From CAYNLK01 sp964398055 (GTDB lineage Bacteria; Chloroflexota; Anaerolineae; 4572-78; J111): a DNA stretch of 64,000 nucleotides. Numbering within the stretch: position 1 is the stretch's first letter; every line of letters starts with the position of its first letter. Location: NCBI GenBank assembly GCA_964398055.1, contig CAYNLK010000019.1, forward strand, positions 1 to 64,000, read 5' to 3'. Positions 40,884-47,632 of the stretch are shown one piece after another. The notes under the pieces are model-generated. The model was not told the DNA's origin. It saw nothing but the letters and a program-made list of their open reading frames with translations, and did not search any database. Both the position numbers and the translations under genes were made by a program.

Positions 40884-41222
40884 TTATGGTTTGCTGGAAC
40901 TTTGGCCGGGCAGAACCCATTCCACAATCTGCTCGGCCACCTCCTCCAATCTGGGTAACACCCGGGCGCGCAACGAGGCTGCCTCCGCCTGGGCGGCGGC
41001 CACAATTGCTTCGGCTTGTTGCCGGGCTTCGGCCACCCCGCGTTGAAATATAGCCTCGGCTTCTGCCCGACCGTCGCGTTCAGCCTGAGCAATGATTTTT
41101 TGGGCCTCGTCGTGAGCCGCCTGGAGCCGGGCCTCAGCCTGGCGATGGGCTGCCTCCAGCCGACGTCGTAACTCTAACTCTTTCTGATTGATGGCGTGCA
41201 GGGGAGAAATTTGGTCTGTCAT
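40884..41222 (-). CDS. atpG: V-type ATPase subunit G/H (peripheral stalk)
   Basis: This 112-residue protein is an uninterrupted charged coiled coil: INQKELELRRRLEAAHRQAE, ARLQAAHDEAQKIIAQAERD, GRAEAEAIFQRGVAEARQQA. It has the size and composition of bacterial subunit G, which forms the peripheral stalk with E. It is placed before subunit I exactly as in the Thermus operon. Its start overlaps the stop of the cyclic-nucleotide-binding gene by four bases. Confidence 0.85.
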   Translation of the reverse strand: MTDQISPLHAINQKELELRRRLEAAHRQAEARLQAAHDEAQKIIAQAERDGRAEAEAIFQRGVAEARQQAEAIVAAAQAEAASLRARVLPRLEEVAEQIVEWVLPGQSSSKP

Positions 41223-41704
41223 TGTTGTTTTTTCTGCTCAGCCGCCATCAGTTTTGCCAGCTCCAGCCGGGCGCCCCGCACCCGATCGACCACGACTTCA
41301 GTCATGCAGTTCATCATCGCTCGTTCCATCTCGTGGTCGGCTCGAAGCATATCGCGCAGGGCGCTGGCATTAATGGCGATGACCTGGGTGGGTTGAACCA
41401 CCCTGGCCCTGGCTTGCTTGCGCCGAGTCGGGAATAACGATGACCAACCAAAGAGTTGCCCCGGGCCTAATGTGAACAATGTTACCGGGCCGTAATCCAC
41501 AACTTCCATTTCAACTGCAACTTCGCCTTCCAGGATCAGATAGATAGCCTGACCCACTTCCCCGGCCTGGTAAATAATTGCCCCTTCTTCAAATTGCACC
41601 TCGGTGGCTATGGCAGCCAATTTGTGCAAATGGAGCGGATCCAGATTGCAGAAGGCTTCCATCGACCGGAAGGCCGTTACGATCTTGAGCTCTGTTGGTG
41701 TCAT
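41219..41704 (-). CDS. Cyclic-nucleotide-binding-domain protein
   Basis: This 161-residue protein has a single CAP-type beta-roll: FEEGAIIYQAGEVGQAIYLI, LEGEVAVEMEVVDYGPVTLF, TLGPGQLFGWSSLFPTRRKQ, ARARVVQPTQVIAINASAL. The phosphate-binding cassette F-G-W-S-S-L-F-x-x-x-x-x-x-A-R is recognisable. There is no helix-turn-helix; the C terminus is a short charged helix. It therefore cannot act as a Crp-type regulator by itself. It is the first gene of the V-ATPase operon and overlaps subunit G by four bases. A regulatory partner of the ATPase is inferred. Whether it binds cAMP, cGMP or nothing is open. Confidence 0.85.
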   Translation of the reverse strand: MTPTELKIVTAFRSMEAFCNLDPLHLHKLAAIATEVQFEEGAIIYQAGEVGQAIYLILEGEVAVEMEVVDYGPVTLFTLGPGQLFGWSSLFPTRRKQARARVVQPTQVIAINASALRDMLRADHEMERAMMNCMTEVVVDRVRGARLELAKLMAAEQKKQQ

Positions 41705-41841
41705 TTAGCACCTCTCTCTTTCTGTAATATCTTGGCAGCAATTATTGCAATTGTCACCGATCCATTACCCTGTCCACATAAACTATTGCCTCACGGATGT
41801 TTGCCCAGCCTACGAAACTGCTACCACCGGACCACTTTGGA

Positions 41842-42189
41842 TCAGTTGGGTCGACGGGTGAGAATGAGTCCGTCACCTATCGGTACCATAGGCCGATGCT
41901 GCCGGCAAGCCGCGTCTGTGCTGGCCCAAACGCTGATCTGCTGACCATGCTGTATAGCCCGGTAATGCATAGCCGCCACAACATGGCTGCAGCCGCTACG
42001 TCGATCATTCTTGGGACGATGTTGCCCCCAGGCACAGGTACACGTTCCGCCATTGAGTCCCAGGTTAACGTCATATTCTCGCCGGCTCTGCTGGCTAAAC
42101 ACCTTGAACCAATTGGGACCAATTCGTCGAACCGAATAACCGCGACTTTTTTTCTGAATTTCCTTAGCGTGAGTAATTCGATTTGCCAT
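41842..42189 (-). CDS. SWIM zinc-finger protein
   Basis: This small protein of about 115 residues has a SWIM-type zinc motif. It reads YDVNLGLNGGTCTCAWGQHR, then a spacer, then GCSHVVAAMHY, giving CxC...CxH. SWIM domains bind DNA or proteins. The N terminus is basic (RITHAKEIQKKSRGYSVRRI). The C-terminal tail has no recognisable domain. The ATG at 42189 lacks a ribosome-binding site; a TTG seven codons upstream is an alternative. A terminator-like hairpin lies just before the gene. Confidence 0.7.
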   Translation of the reverse strand: MANRITHAKEIQKKSRGYSVRRIGPNWFKVFSQQSRREYDVNLGLNGGTCTCAWGQHRPKNDRRSGCSHVVAAMHYRAIQHGQQISVWASTDAACRQHRPMVPIGDGLILTRRPN

Positions 42190-42210
42190 TGTGCGTATGC
42201 TATCGGCCAA

Positions 42211-42255
42211 TCAAAACAAAAATCTCCCCTGATGCTGGGTACAGCCGGGGAGATT
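42211..42255 (-). terminator. Terminator-like hairpin upstream of the SWIM gene
   Basis: AATCTCCCC (42221-42229) pairs with GGGGAGATT (42247-42255). On the minus strand it is followed by TTTTTGTTTTG. No minus-strand gene lies upstream for more than 2 kb, so it may be a leader attenuator of the SWIM gene. Confidence 0.6.
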
Positions 42256-42728
42256 CACAGTTAGCTGAATAGATTGTAGTTTCTTGGTTGATTAGAAGAC
42301 TAAACGATTAGTGTAACCGGTAGTCCGATTGTTGATGCAGTCTGAGTATGAAGAGGAAGATACCTCAGGTACCCTTGTGCCTCCCCAAAAAATCTGGCAG
42401 ACTTTGAAACAGGTAAAGAAACACTGATATGAAAACTTAAAAAACAATAAAAGTTTGTGATATTCTTAACACACCTTCCATAAATATTATACACCCTTCA
42501 TTGCCGAAATTCAACCCTGTTTTGCAGCCATTTTTCCTTTACATAGCTTAACCTTAGTGAGTCCTTAGAAATTGACGAAACAGATTTCACCAATTACACT
42601 ACTCTTGCCTGAATAAGAACAATGATAAGTCTCTGGTTTGGAAGTTTTGTCTCTACTTCACCATCCGTTTTACTTGGCCACTCTTGCCCAAACTTGAACG
42701 TTACATGCCAGAGACCGGGAAGATTACA
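42256..42728. other. AT-rich intergenic region
   Basis: The 473 bp between the hairpin and the second yjbQ gene are AT-rich in the middle (42400-42600). They hold no supported gene, repeat or strong promoter. Confidence 0.6.
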
Positions 42729-43151
42729 ATGCCCTGGTATCAGAAGAGTTTCCGTCTGCCCGCTTTCAAGCGAGGATTTCACCTGATAACTCAACTCATC
42801 GAGGATAACGTGCCGGAGTTGCGACAAATTGATGTTGGGCTGGCTCATATCTTTATTCACCACACCTCGGCCAGCCTGACCTTGAATGAAAACGCCGACC
42901 CGACGGTGCGAGTCGATTTTGAGAGCCATTTCAACCACATGGTCCCGGAGAATGCGCCCTACTATCGCCACGATTACGAAGGCCCTGACGATATGCCGGC
43001 CCACCTCAAAGCCTCGCTGCTGGGCAGTTCCCTGACCATTCCCATCACCAAAGGCCGCCTCAATCTGGGCACCTGGCAGGGTATATACCTGTGCGAGCAT
43101 CGCAATCACGCTTCCGGCCGGCAGATTACCGTCACCATTCAAGGAGAATAA
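42729..43151 (+). CDS. yjbQ: YjbQ family (UPF0047) protein, copy 2
   Basis: This protein of 140 residues is a typical UPF0047 member: KSFRLPAFKRGFHLITQLIE, GLAHIFIHHTSASLTLNENA, the metal/active-site stretch DPTVRVDFESHFNHMVPENA, and a late GSSLTIPITKGRLNLGTWQG. The ATG at 42729 has GGGAAG upstream; a longer in-frame start at 42684 is less likely. The protein is clearly different from the first copy. It is followed after 16 bp by a hydrolase and nfi on the same strand, a possible small operon. Confidence 0.92.
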   Translation: MPWYQKSFRLPAFKRGFHLITQLIEDNVPELRQIDVGLAHIFIHHTSASLTLNENADPTVRVDFESHFNHMVPENAPYYRHDYEGPDDMPAHLKASLLGSSLTIPITKGRLNLGTWQGIYLCEHRNHASGRQITVTIQGE

Positions 43152-43167
43152 TCACTTTTCTGCGTCG

Positions 43168-43992
43168 ATGCGGATGATATTATCGATCCTCGCCACAATG
43201 GTGGCCCTGTATATGGTCATAGTTGCCCTGGCTTATTTCTTTCAGGAGCGGCTGCTCTATTTCCCGTTGCGCGGCATTGCCGTCACCCCCGCCAGCCGGG
43301 GCCTGGCCTACGAGGACGTTTGGCTGGAAACAACCGACGGGGTCAAGATTTCAGGCTGGTTCGTTCCGGCAGACCAACCGCGGGCCACGCTGCTATTTTT
43401 TCACGGCAACGCCGGCAACATCTCCCACCGGCTGGACTCCATCGAGACTTTTCACCGGCTCGGCTTGAACACCTTCATCATCGACTACCGCGGTTACGGT
43501 CAAAGCGAGGGCAGTCCGACCGAGGCCGGCACCTACCTGGACGCCGCGGCGGCCTGGCGCTATCTGGTGGAGGAACGCCAGATTCCGCCCAACAAAATCA
43601 TCATCTTTGGCCGCTCACTGGGCGGGGCGGTGGCGGCGTGGCTGGCGCAACAGCATCCGCCCGGAGCCTTGATCCTGGAATCGACCTTTACCTCGGCGCC
43701 GGATGTGGCCAGCCAGGCTTACCCCTTCTTGCCGGTGCGACAGTTAACCCGGATTCAATACAACACCCTGGCCCGGCTGCCGGAAATCAAGGCGCCGGTG
43801 CTGATTGTGCACAGTCCCAACGACGAGGTGATCCCTTACAACCACAGCCAAAAGCTGTTTGCCGCGGCCAACAAACCCAAGGAGTTCCTGCAACTCAACG
43901 GCGGCCACAACAACGGCTTCCTCATCTCCGCCCTGGCATACGAGGCCAAGTTTGCCGCCTTCGTGGCCCGGTATGTCGAAAAGCAACAATGA
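43168..43992 (+). CDS. Membrane-anchored alpha/beta hydrolase
   Basis: This 274-residue protein resembles the BEM46/ABHD13 group. An N-terminal hydrophobic anchor (MILSILATMVALYMVIVALA) is followed by QERLLYFPLRG. The hydrolase core has FFHGNAGNISHRLDSIETFH (oxyanion), IDYRGYGQSEGSPTEAG, the nucleophile Ser in FGRSLGGAVAAWL, the acid Asp in HSPNDEVIPY and the His in NGGHNNGF. The substrate is unknown; esterase or peptidase activity is typical. It overlaps nfi by four bases (ATGA), so they are translationally coupled. Confidence 0.9.
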   Translation: MRMILSILATMVALYMVIVALAYFFQERLLYFPLRGIAVTPASRGLAYEDVWLETTDGVKISGWFVPADQPRATLLFFHGNAGNISHRLDSIETFHRLGLNTFIIDYRGYGQSEGSPTEAGTYLDAAAAWRYLVEERQIPPNKIIIFGRSLGGAVAAWLAQQHPPGALILESTFTSAPDVASQAYPFLPVRQLTRIQYNTLARLPEIKAPVLIVHSPNDEVIPYNHSQKLFAAANKPKEFLQLNGGHNNGFLISALAYEAKFAAFVARYVEKQQ

Positions 43993-44678
43993 ACCGCAAG
44001 CTGGTCCATCGCTGGGATCTGTCGCCCGACGAAGCGGAGACCGTGCAACGGCAGTTGGCTCCGTACGTCATTCGTGAAAACCAATTTGGGCCGGCCAGCA
44101 CAGTTGCGGGGGTTGATGTCAAAATTCAGGACGAGCTGGTCACAGCCGCGATTGTGCTCCTTAGCTATCCTGAACTTGAGGTAATTACTCACGCGGTTGC
44201 CAGCCAACGAGTAAATTTTCCCTATGTTCCGGGCCTGCGTAGCTTTCGCGAGGGGCCGGTTATCCTGGCGGCCCTGGCCGAACTGAGTTTACGGCCCGAC
44301 TTGCTGATTGTGGCCGGACACGGGGTAGCTCATCCGCGCCGCCTGGGCCTGGCCAGTCACCTGGGGCTGCTGGTTGATCTACCGGCGATTGGCTGCGCCA
44401 AATCGAGACTGTGTGGTGAATATGATGAACCAGGGATTGAACGGGGCAGTTATGCGCCACTACTCGAGCAAGAAGAAACAATTGGGGCGGTAGTGCGGAG
44501 CCGGTATGGGGTCAAGCCGATTTTTGTGTCGATTGGTCACCGGGTTGACCTGCCAACCGGTATCGGCTACGTGTTGGACAGTTGTCGCGACTATCGGCTG
44601 CCGGAGCCAATTCGTTGGGCCCATCGCCTGACCGGGGAGTCAGGTCAATTGGGCGGCCAACAGTCACACTTTACTTAA
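43989..44678 (+). CDS. nfi: Endonuclease V homologue with Asp-to-Ala change
   Basis: The protein has 229 residues and is colinear with endonuclease V, which cuts DNA or RNA near deoxyinosine or inosine. Asp43 (AGVDVKIQ) and Glu88 (FPYVPGLRSFREGP) are present. The third metal carboxylate, Asp110 in the Thermotoga enzyme (FDGQGLAHPRKLG), aligns with Ala109 in IVAGHGVAHPRRLGLASHLG. Loss of that Asp is expected to weaken or abolish cleavage while keeping DNA binding. The C-terminal SIGHRVDLP region is normal. The start ATG overlaps the hydrolase stop. It may be a lesion-binding protein or a decaying gene; the rest of the protein is well preserved. Confidence 0.93.
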   Translation: MNRKLVHRWDLSPDEAETVQRQLAPYVIRENQFGPASTVAGVDVKIQDELVTAAIVLLSYPELEVITHAVASQRVNFPYVPGLRSFREGPVILAALAELSLRPDLLIVAGHGVAHPRRLGLASHLGLLVDLPAIGCAKSRLCGEYDEPGIERGSYAPLLEQEETIGAVVRSRYGVKPIFVSIGHRVDLPTGIGYVLDSCRDYRLPEPIRWAHRLTGESGQLGGQQSHFT

Positions 44679-44694
44679 AACCGATAGGCCAAGC

Positions 44695-45531
44695 TCACCG
44701 GCCGGCATCAACCGGCGGCTGGTCGGTCTGAATATCTTTGCGCTCCTTTTTAGGCAAATAGAGCCGCGGCCCTTTGCCTTTTTCAAGCGAGACGCCCTCC
44801 AGGGGTACAAAGGTCCGGTACAAACTAAACAAGACATAGAAGATGATATAGCCAATCGATAGAACGACCAAAAAATGGTTGCTACCGGGATAGAGCCACA
44901 GCAGGGCCGCCGTCGCCACACCCCAGAGCAGGGTAGCTATCAGCATAACCCACTGTAACCACACCAGACGAGTCAAATAATCCAGCCGCGAGGGGTAGAC
45001 ATATTTGATCGGGACAAAGACCAACACGACCAAGACCAAGACGATAATCAGGTTAGTACGGGGCGAGGTCTGCCAGAAGAAGAGGTAAAAGACGACAATA
45101 TTCCAATAACTGGGGAACCCTTTGAAAAAGTGGTCTTTGGTTTTAGCATTGGGCTGAGTAAATTGGTAAGCTGAGGCCAGTACCACCAGACTGGCGGCCA
45201 CATAACGCCAGCCTACCGGTAACAAATCACTGACGATCAATAAGAAGGCGGGGGCCATCACGTAATTTGAATAATCGATGATATTGTCCAGTAACTCACC
45301 ATCGATTCTGGCCGCAGCTTCTTTGGTTCTGGCCCAGCGGGCCAGGAAACCATCAACCCCATCAACCAGAATAGCCATCCCCATCAACCAGAACGCGGCA
45401 ATATATTCACCGTAAAGAATGGCATAAAAGGTAAACAGCCCCAGCACGGCCCCACTGGCGGTAAATAGATGAACCAGCCAGGCCGCCACCCGGCGGCGGC
45501 GACTGATGAAATTTGTTAATTCATTGACCAT
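44695..45531 (-). CDS. pcs: Phosphatidylcholine-synthase-like CDP-alcohol transferase
   Basis: This 278-residue integral membrane protein has about eight hydrophobic segments. The CDP-alcohol phosphatidyltransferase motif is present as DGVDGFLARWAR followed by IDGELLDNIIDYSNYVMAPA. This long spacing between the two parts, and the D-Y-x-x-Y-V ending, match phosphatidylcholine synthases (CDP-diacylglycerol plus choline). Phosphatidylserine synthase is the main alternative. The C-terminal tail is charged and cytoplasmic. It converges with nfi and stands alone on its strand. Confidence 0.82.
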   Translation of the reverse strand: MVNELTNFISRRRRVAAWLVHLFTASGAVLGLFTFYAILYGEYIAAFWLMGMAILVDGVDGFLARWARTKEAAARIDGELLDNIIDYSNYVMAPAFLLIVSDLLPVGWRYVAASLVVLASAYQFTQPNAKTKDHFFKGFPSYWNIVVFYLFFWQTSPRTNLIIVLVLVVLVFVPIKYVYPSRLDYLTRLVWLQWVMLIATLLWGVATAALLWLYPGSNHFLVVLSIGYIIFYVLFSLYRTFVPLEGVSLEKGKGPRLYLPKKERKDIQTDQPPVDAGR

Positions 45532-45826
45532 TGATTAACTTTCTTTGCTTGGTTTAACCCTGTCCTGAAGCAAGAGAAATTTACCAGTCGATACGCCTAT
45601 CACATAAATTGGGAGGATAACACACACCCGGTTCAAGAGCAAACAGTTGACATATTTATGACGAGCCACAACTCAATCTTGCCTATTGCCTATTATAGAA
45701 TAACTCACTGTGTCTACAAAAAATAGGAGTAAAGTACAAGGCCATTATGATTGTAGTCACTGGAATTTAAACCTGATTAGGGTTAAAATATAATTGTTCT
45801 AAATTTGCTATGTTTTTGTCTCTGCC
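45532..45826. other. AT-rich intergenic region upstream of PP2C
   Basis: The gap between the divergent pcs and PP2C genes is AT-rich and holds no supported gene. The PP2C promoter lies at its right end. Confidence 0.6.
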
Positions 45827-45856
45827 TTGACGATATCCCCCTTTATGAGTTATAGT
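45827..45856 (+). promoter_or_regulatory. Promoter of the PP2C gene
   Basis: TTGACG (45827-45832) and TATAGT (45851-45856) have an 18-bp spacer, 40 bases before the preferred GTG start. Confidence 0.7.
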
Positions 45857-45895
45857 AGATAGAAAAGGTAACAAAACAAATTGTTCAGGAAAGCC

Positions 45896-46810
45896 GTGAG
45901 AAAAGCACAGGTGGCCAACAAACCGCTTCTATATTTTCATTACGCCGGATTAACCAATACCGGACTCATTCGAGACCATAACGAAGATGCCTACAAGCTG
46001 CCCGAAGATGCCGATGCCGATACGCTCTCTGCCAAAGGCCATTTGTATATTCTGGCAGATGGGATGGGCGGCCACCAAAAAGGTGAAGTCGCCTCAGCGG
46101 TGACCATCGAAACGGTTAACCAGGAATACTATGCTTTAGTCAAGCCGCTGATCGACGACAACCCCGAAGAGGCCATCATCACCGCTTTAACCCAGGCCAT
46201 CCAAAAAGCCAATTACGACGTAATGGACGTGACCGAAGGCGGTGGCACAACCATTGTCGCGGCCGTTCTCTACGGCGACTCTCTGGTAGCGATGAATGTG
46301 GGCGACTCGCGCGCTTATCTCTTGCGCAACAACGAACTCAGTCTCATTACTCGAGATCACTCCCTGGTCTCCCGCCTGGTTGAGATGGGTAAAATCACTG
46401 AATCAGAAGCATTGACTCACCCGCGCCGAAACGTGCTCTACCAGGCCTTGGGACAAGGAACCGAAGTAGAAATACATACCTACAGCCAAAAACTTCAGAG
46501 TGATGATATTGTTATCCTCTGCAGTGACGGTTTGTGGGGCGAAGTCAGTGAGCCAAATCTAAAACAGGTGCTCAACAGTGCGCCGTCACCACTGGCTGCG
46601 GCTGAACAGCTGATAGAGCAGGCCAATGCCTCCGGCGGCACTGACAATATCACTGCCATTATCATTCACGTCTCCGACCAGTCCATTCCCGGTGAAAGGC
46701 TAATGACACCCAAAGCCACTGACGATGATACAAACCCCTCATTAAAGGTCAATCTTCAAAAACCTCAAACTCTGCCTGAAGGCAAATACCACACCGACAA
46801 GAACCCATAA
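45896..46810 (+). CDS. PP2C-family Ser/Thr protein phosphatase
   Basis: This cytoplasmic phosphatase of about 304 residues carries all metal motifs: GLIRDHNEDAYKLPED, YILADGMGGHQKGEVASAVT, MNVGDSRAYLLRNNELSLIT, LCSDGLWGEV and GGTDNITAIII. It removes phosphate from Ser/Thr, opposing Hanks-type kinases, none of which is in the window. The GTG at 45896 has AGGA six bases upstream and is preferred; a TTG five codons earlier is possible. After the catalytic core there is a disordered tail of about 40 residues. The next gene starts directly after the stop, and an FHA protein lies 7 kb away. Confidence 0.92.
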   Translation: MRKAQVANKPLLYFHYAGLTNTGLIRDHNEDAYKLPEDADADTLSAKGHLYILADGMGGHQKGEVASAVTIETVNQEYYALVKPLIDDNPEEAIITALTQAIQKANYDVMDVTEGGGTTIVAAVLYGDSLVAMNVGDSRAYLLRNNELSLITRDHSLVSRLVEMGKITESEALTHPRRNVLYQALGQGTEVEIHTYSQKLQSDDIVILCSDGLWGEVSEPNLKQVLNSAPSPLAAAEQLIEQANASGGTDNITAIIIHVSDQSIPGERLMTPKATDDDTNPSLKVNLQKPQTLPEGKYHTDKNP

Positions 46811-47203
46811 ATGATTGATTTCGCAGAAGTTCAAAAATCCGTTAAAGATCTCAAGAGACAACTGGCTGCCGGTCAAATAGACGAGCAGACGTTTGAAGAT
46901 CGTCTCCTGGAGTTGATCGATGTGGCCGAAGACGGCTACTACTGGATGTTTGGCCACGAAAGCGGGCAGTGGTTCCGGCATGATGGGCAGCAATGGCTGT
47001 CGGATGATCCAGAGAATATCCTGAAGCGCTCCCAATCAAACAATCCCGTTAGCCAGGACGGTGAACTAAAATATGGCTCGGACCTGGATGGCTCGGATCT
47101 GGACGAATTTCCGGTGAATCCAATCTGGCTGGGGGTAAGTCTGGCGCTCCTGGTTGTAATTGGGGGGATCGTTTACGTTACCAGCCAGGTTCCGGGCTTC
47201 TGA
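46811..47203 (+). CDS. Small single-pass membrane protein, PP2C partner
   Basis: I do not recognise this 130-residue protein as a named family. The N-terminal 40 residues look like a short SHOCT-type helical motif (LKRQLAAGQIDEQTFEDRLL). An aromatic section follows (DGYYWMFGHESGQWFRHDGQ, QWLSDDP), then an acidic GSDLDGSDLDEFP stretch and a C-terminal transmembrane helix (IWLGVSLALLVVIGGIVYVT). Its ATG immediately follows the PP2C stop, so the two are one operon. The middle resembles segments found near Chloroflexota signalling proteins. It may anchor the phosphatase or be its substrate; this is inference. Confidence 0.75.
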   Translation: MIDFAEVQKSVKDLKRQLAAGQIDEQTFEDRLLELIDVAEDGYYWMFGHESGQWFRHDGQQWLSDDPENILKRSQSNNPVSQDGELKYGSDLDGSDLDEFPVNPIWLGVSLALLVVIGGIVYVTSQVPGF

Positions 47204-47325
47204 TTTACTCCGTGAATTCACACCGGTACTATTGAGGCGTACTTATTGACCTTCACGGTTAAACTTGATATACTTTCAGTAAGATAAAGGTTATCTAACA
47301 CCATTTGCATTGGGAGGATCGGAAC

Positions 47326-47562
47326 ATGGGAGACCTAAAAGAACTAACGCTCCAGATGGCACGAGCAGTCGTCAACAACCCGGACAAGGTTCGAGTGGAG
47401 GAGGTAGAGGGGGCCTCAATGATTGTACTTGAACTCAGCGTCGATCCCGAAGATATGGGCAGAATAATCGGCAAAGAAGGTCGAGTGGCCAACGCAATGC
47501 GGACTCTGTTGCGTACAAGCGCAGCCAAAGAAGGCAAACGAGTCAACCTGGAGATAATTTAA
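47326..47562 (+). CDS. khpA: KH-domain RNA-binding protein
   Basis: This 78-residue protein has a single KH domain of the KhpA/YlqC type. It has the GxxG loop in GRIIGKEGRVANAMRTLLRT and the start LKELTLQMARAVVNNPDKVR. KhpA proteins bind single-stranded RNA and often act with KhpB (Jag) in cell-shape or small-RNA control. GGAGG lies nine bases before ATG 47326, and a bidirectional terminator follows. It is not next to rpsP here, where it often sits. Confidence 0.92.
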   Translation: MGDLKELTLQMARAVVNNPDKVRVEEVEGASMIVLELSVDPEDMGRIIGKEGRVANAMRTLLRTSAAKEGKRVNLEII

Positions 47563-47572
47563 GCGATTGCAA

Positions 47573-47606
47573 CAAAAAATTCCCGCAGTTTAGGCGGGAA
47601 TTTTTT
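47573..47606. terminator. Bidirectional terminator between khpA and the macroglobulin gene
   Basis: TTCCCGC (47580-47586) pairs with GCGGGAA (47594-47600), with T6 on the plus side and T-rich sequence on the minus side. It would end khpA and the converging alpha-2-macroglobulin gene. Confidence 0.9.
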
Positions 47607-47632
47607 GTTCAACTATATTTGACCTAAGTTAC

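Noticed and set aside
32478..41222. F-type ATP synthase operon
   Set aside because: Subunits D, C, E, F, G and I and the two-helix K with the Thermus order, plus the A subunit motifs, identify a V/A-type enzyme. No delta, epsilon or b subunit is present.
43320..43988. Long open frame upstream of and in frame with endonuclease V
   Set aside because: It runs through the alpha/beta hydrolase gene in another frame. Endonuclease V homology begins exactly at the ATG at 43989, and the upstream part has no family pattern.
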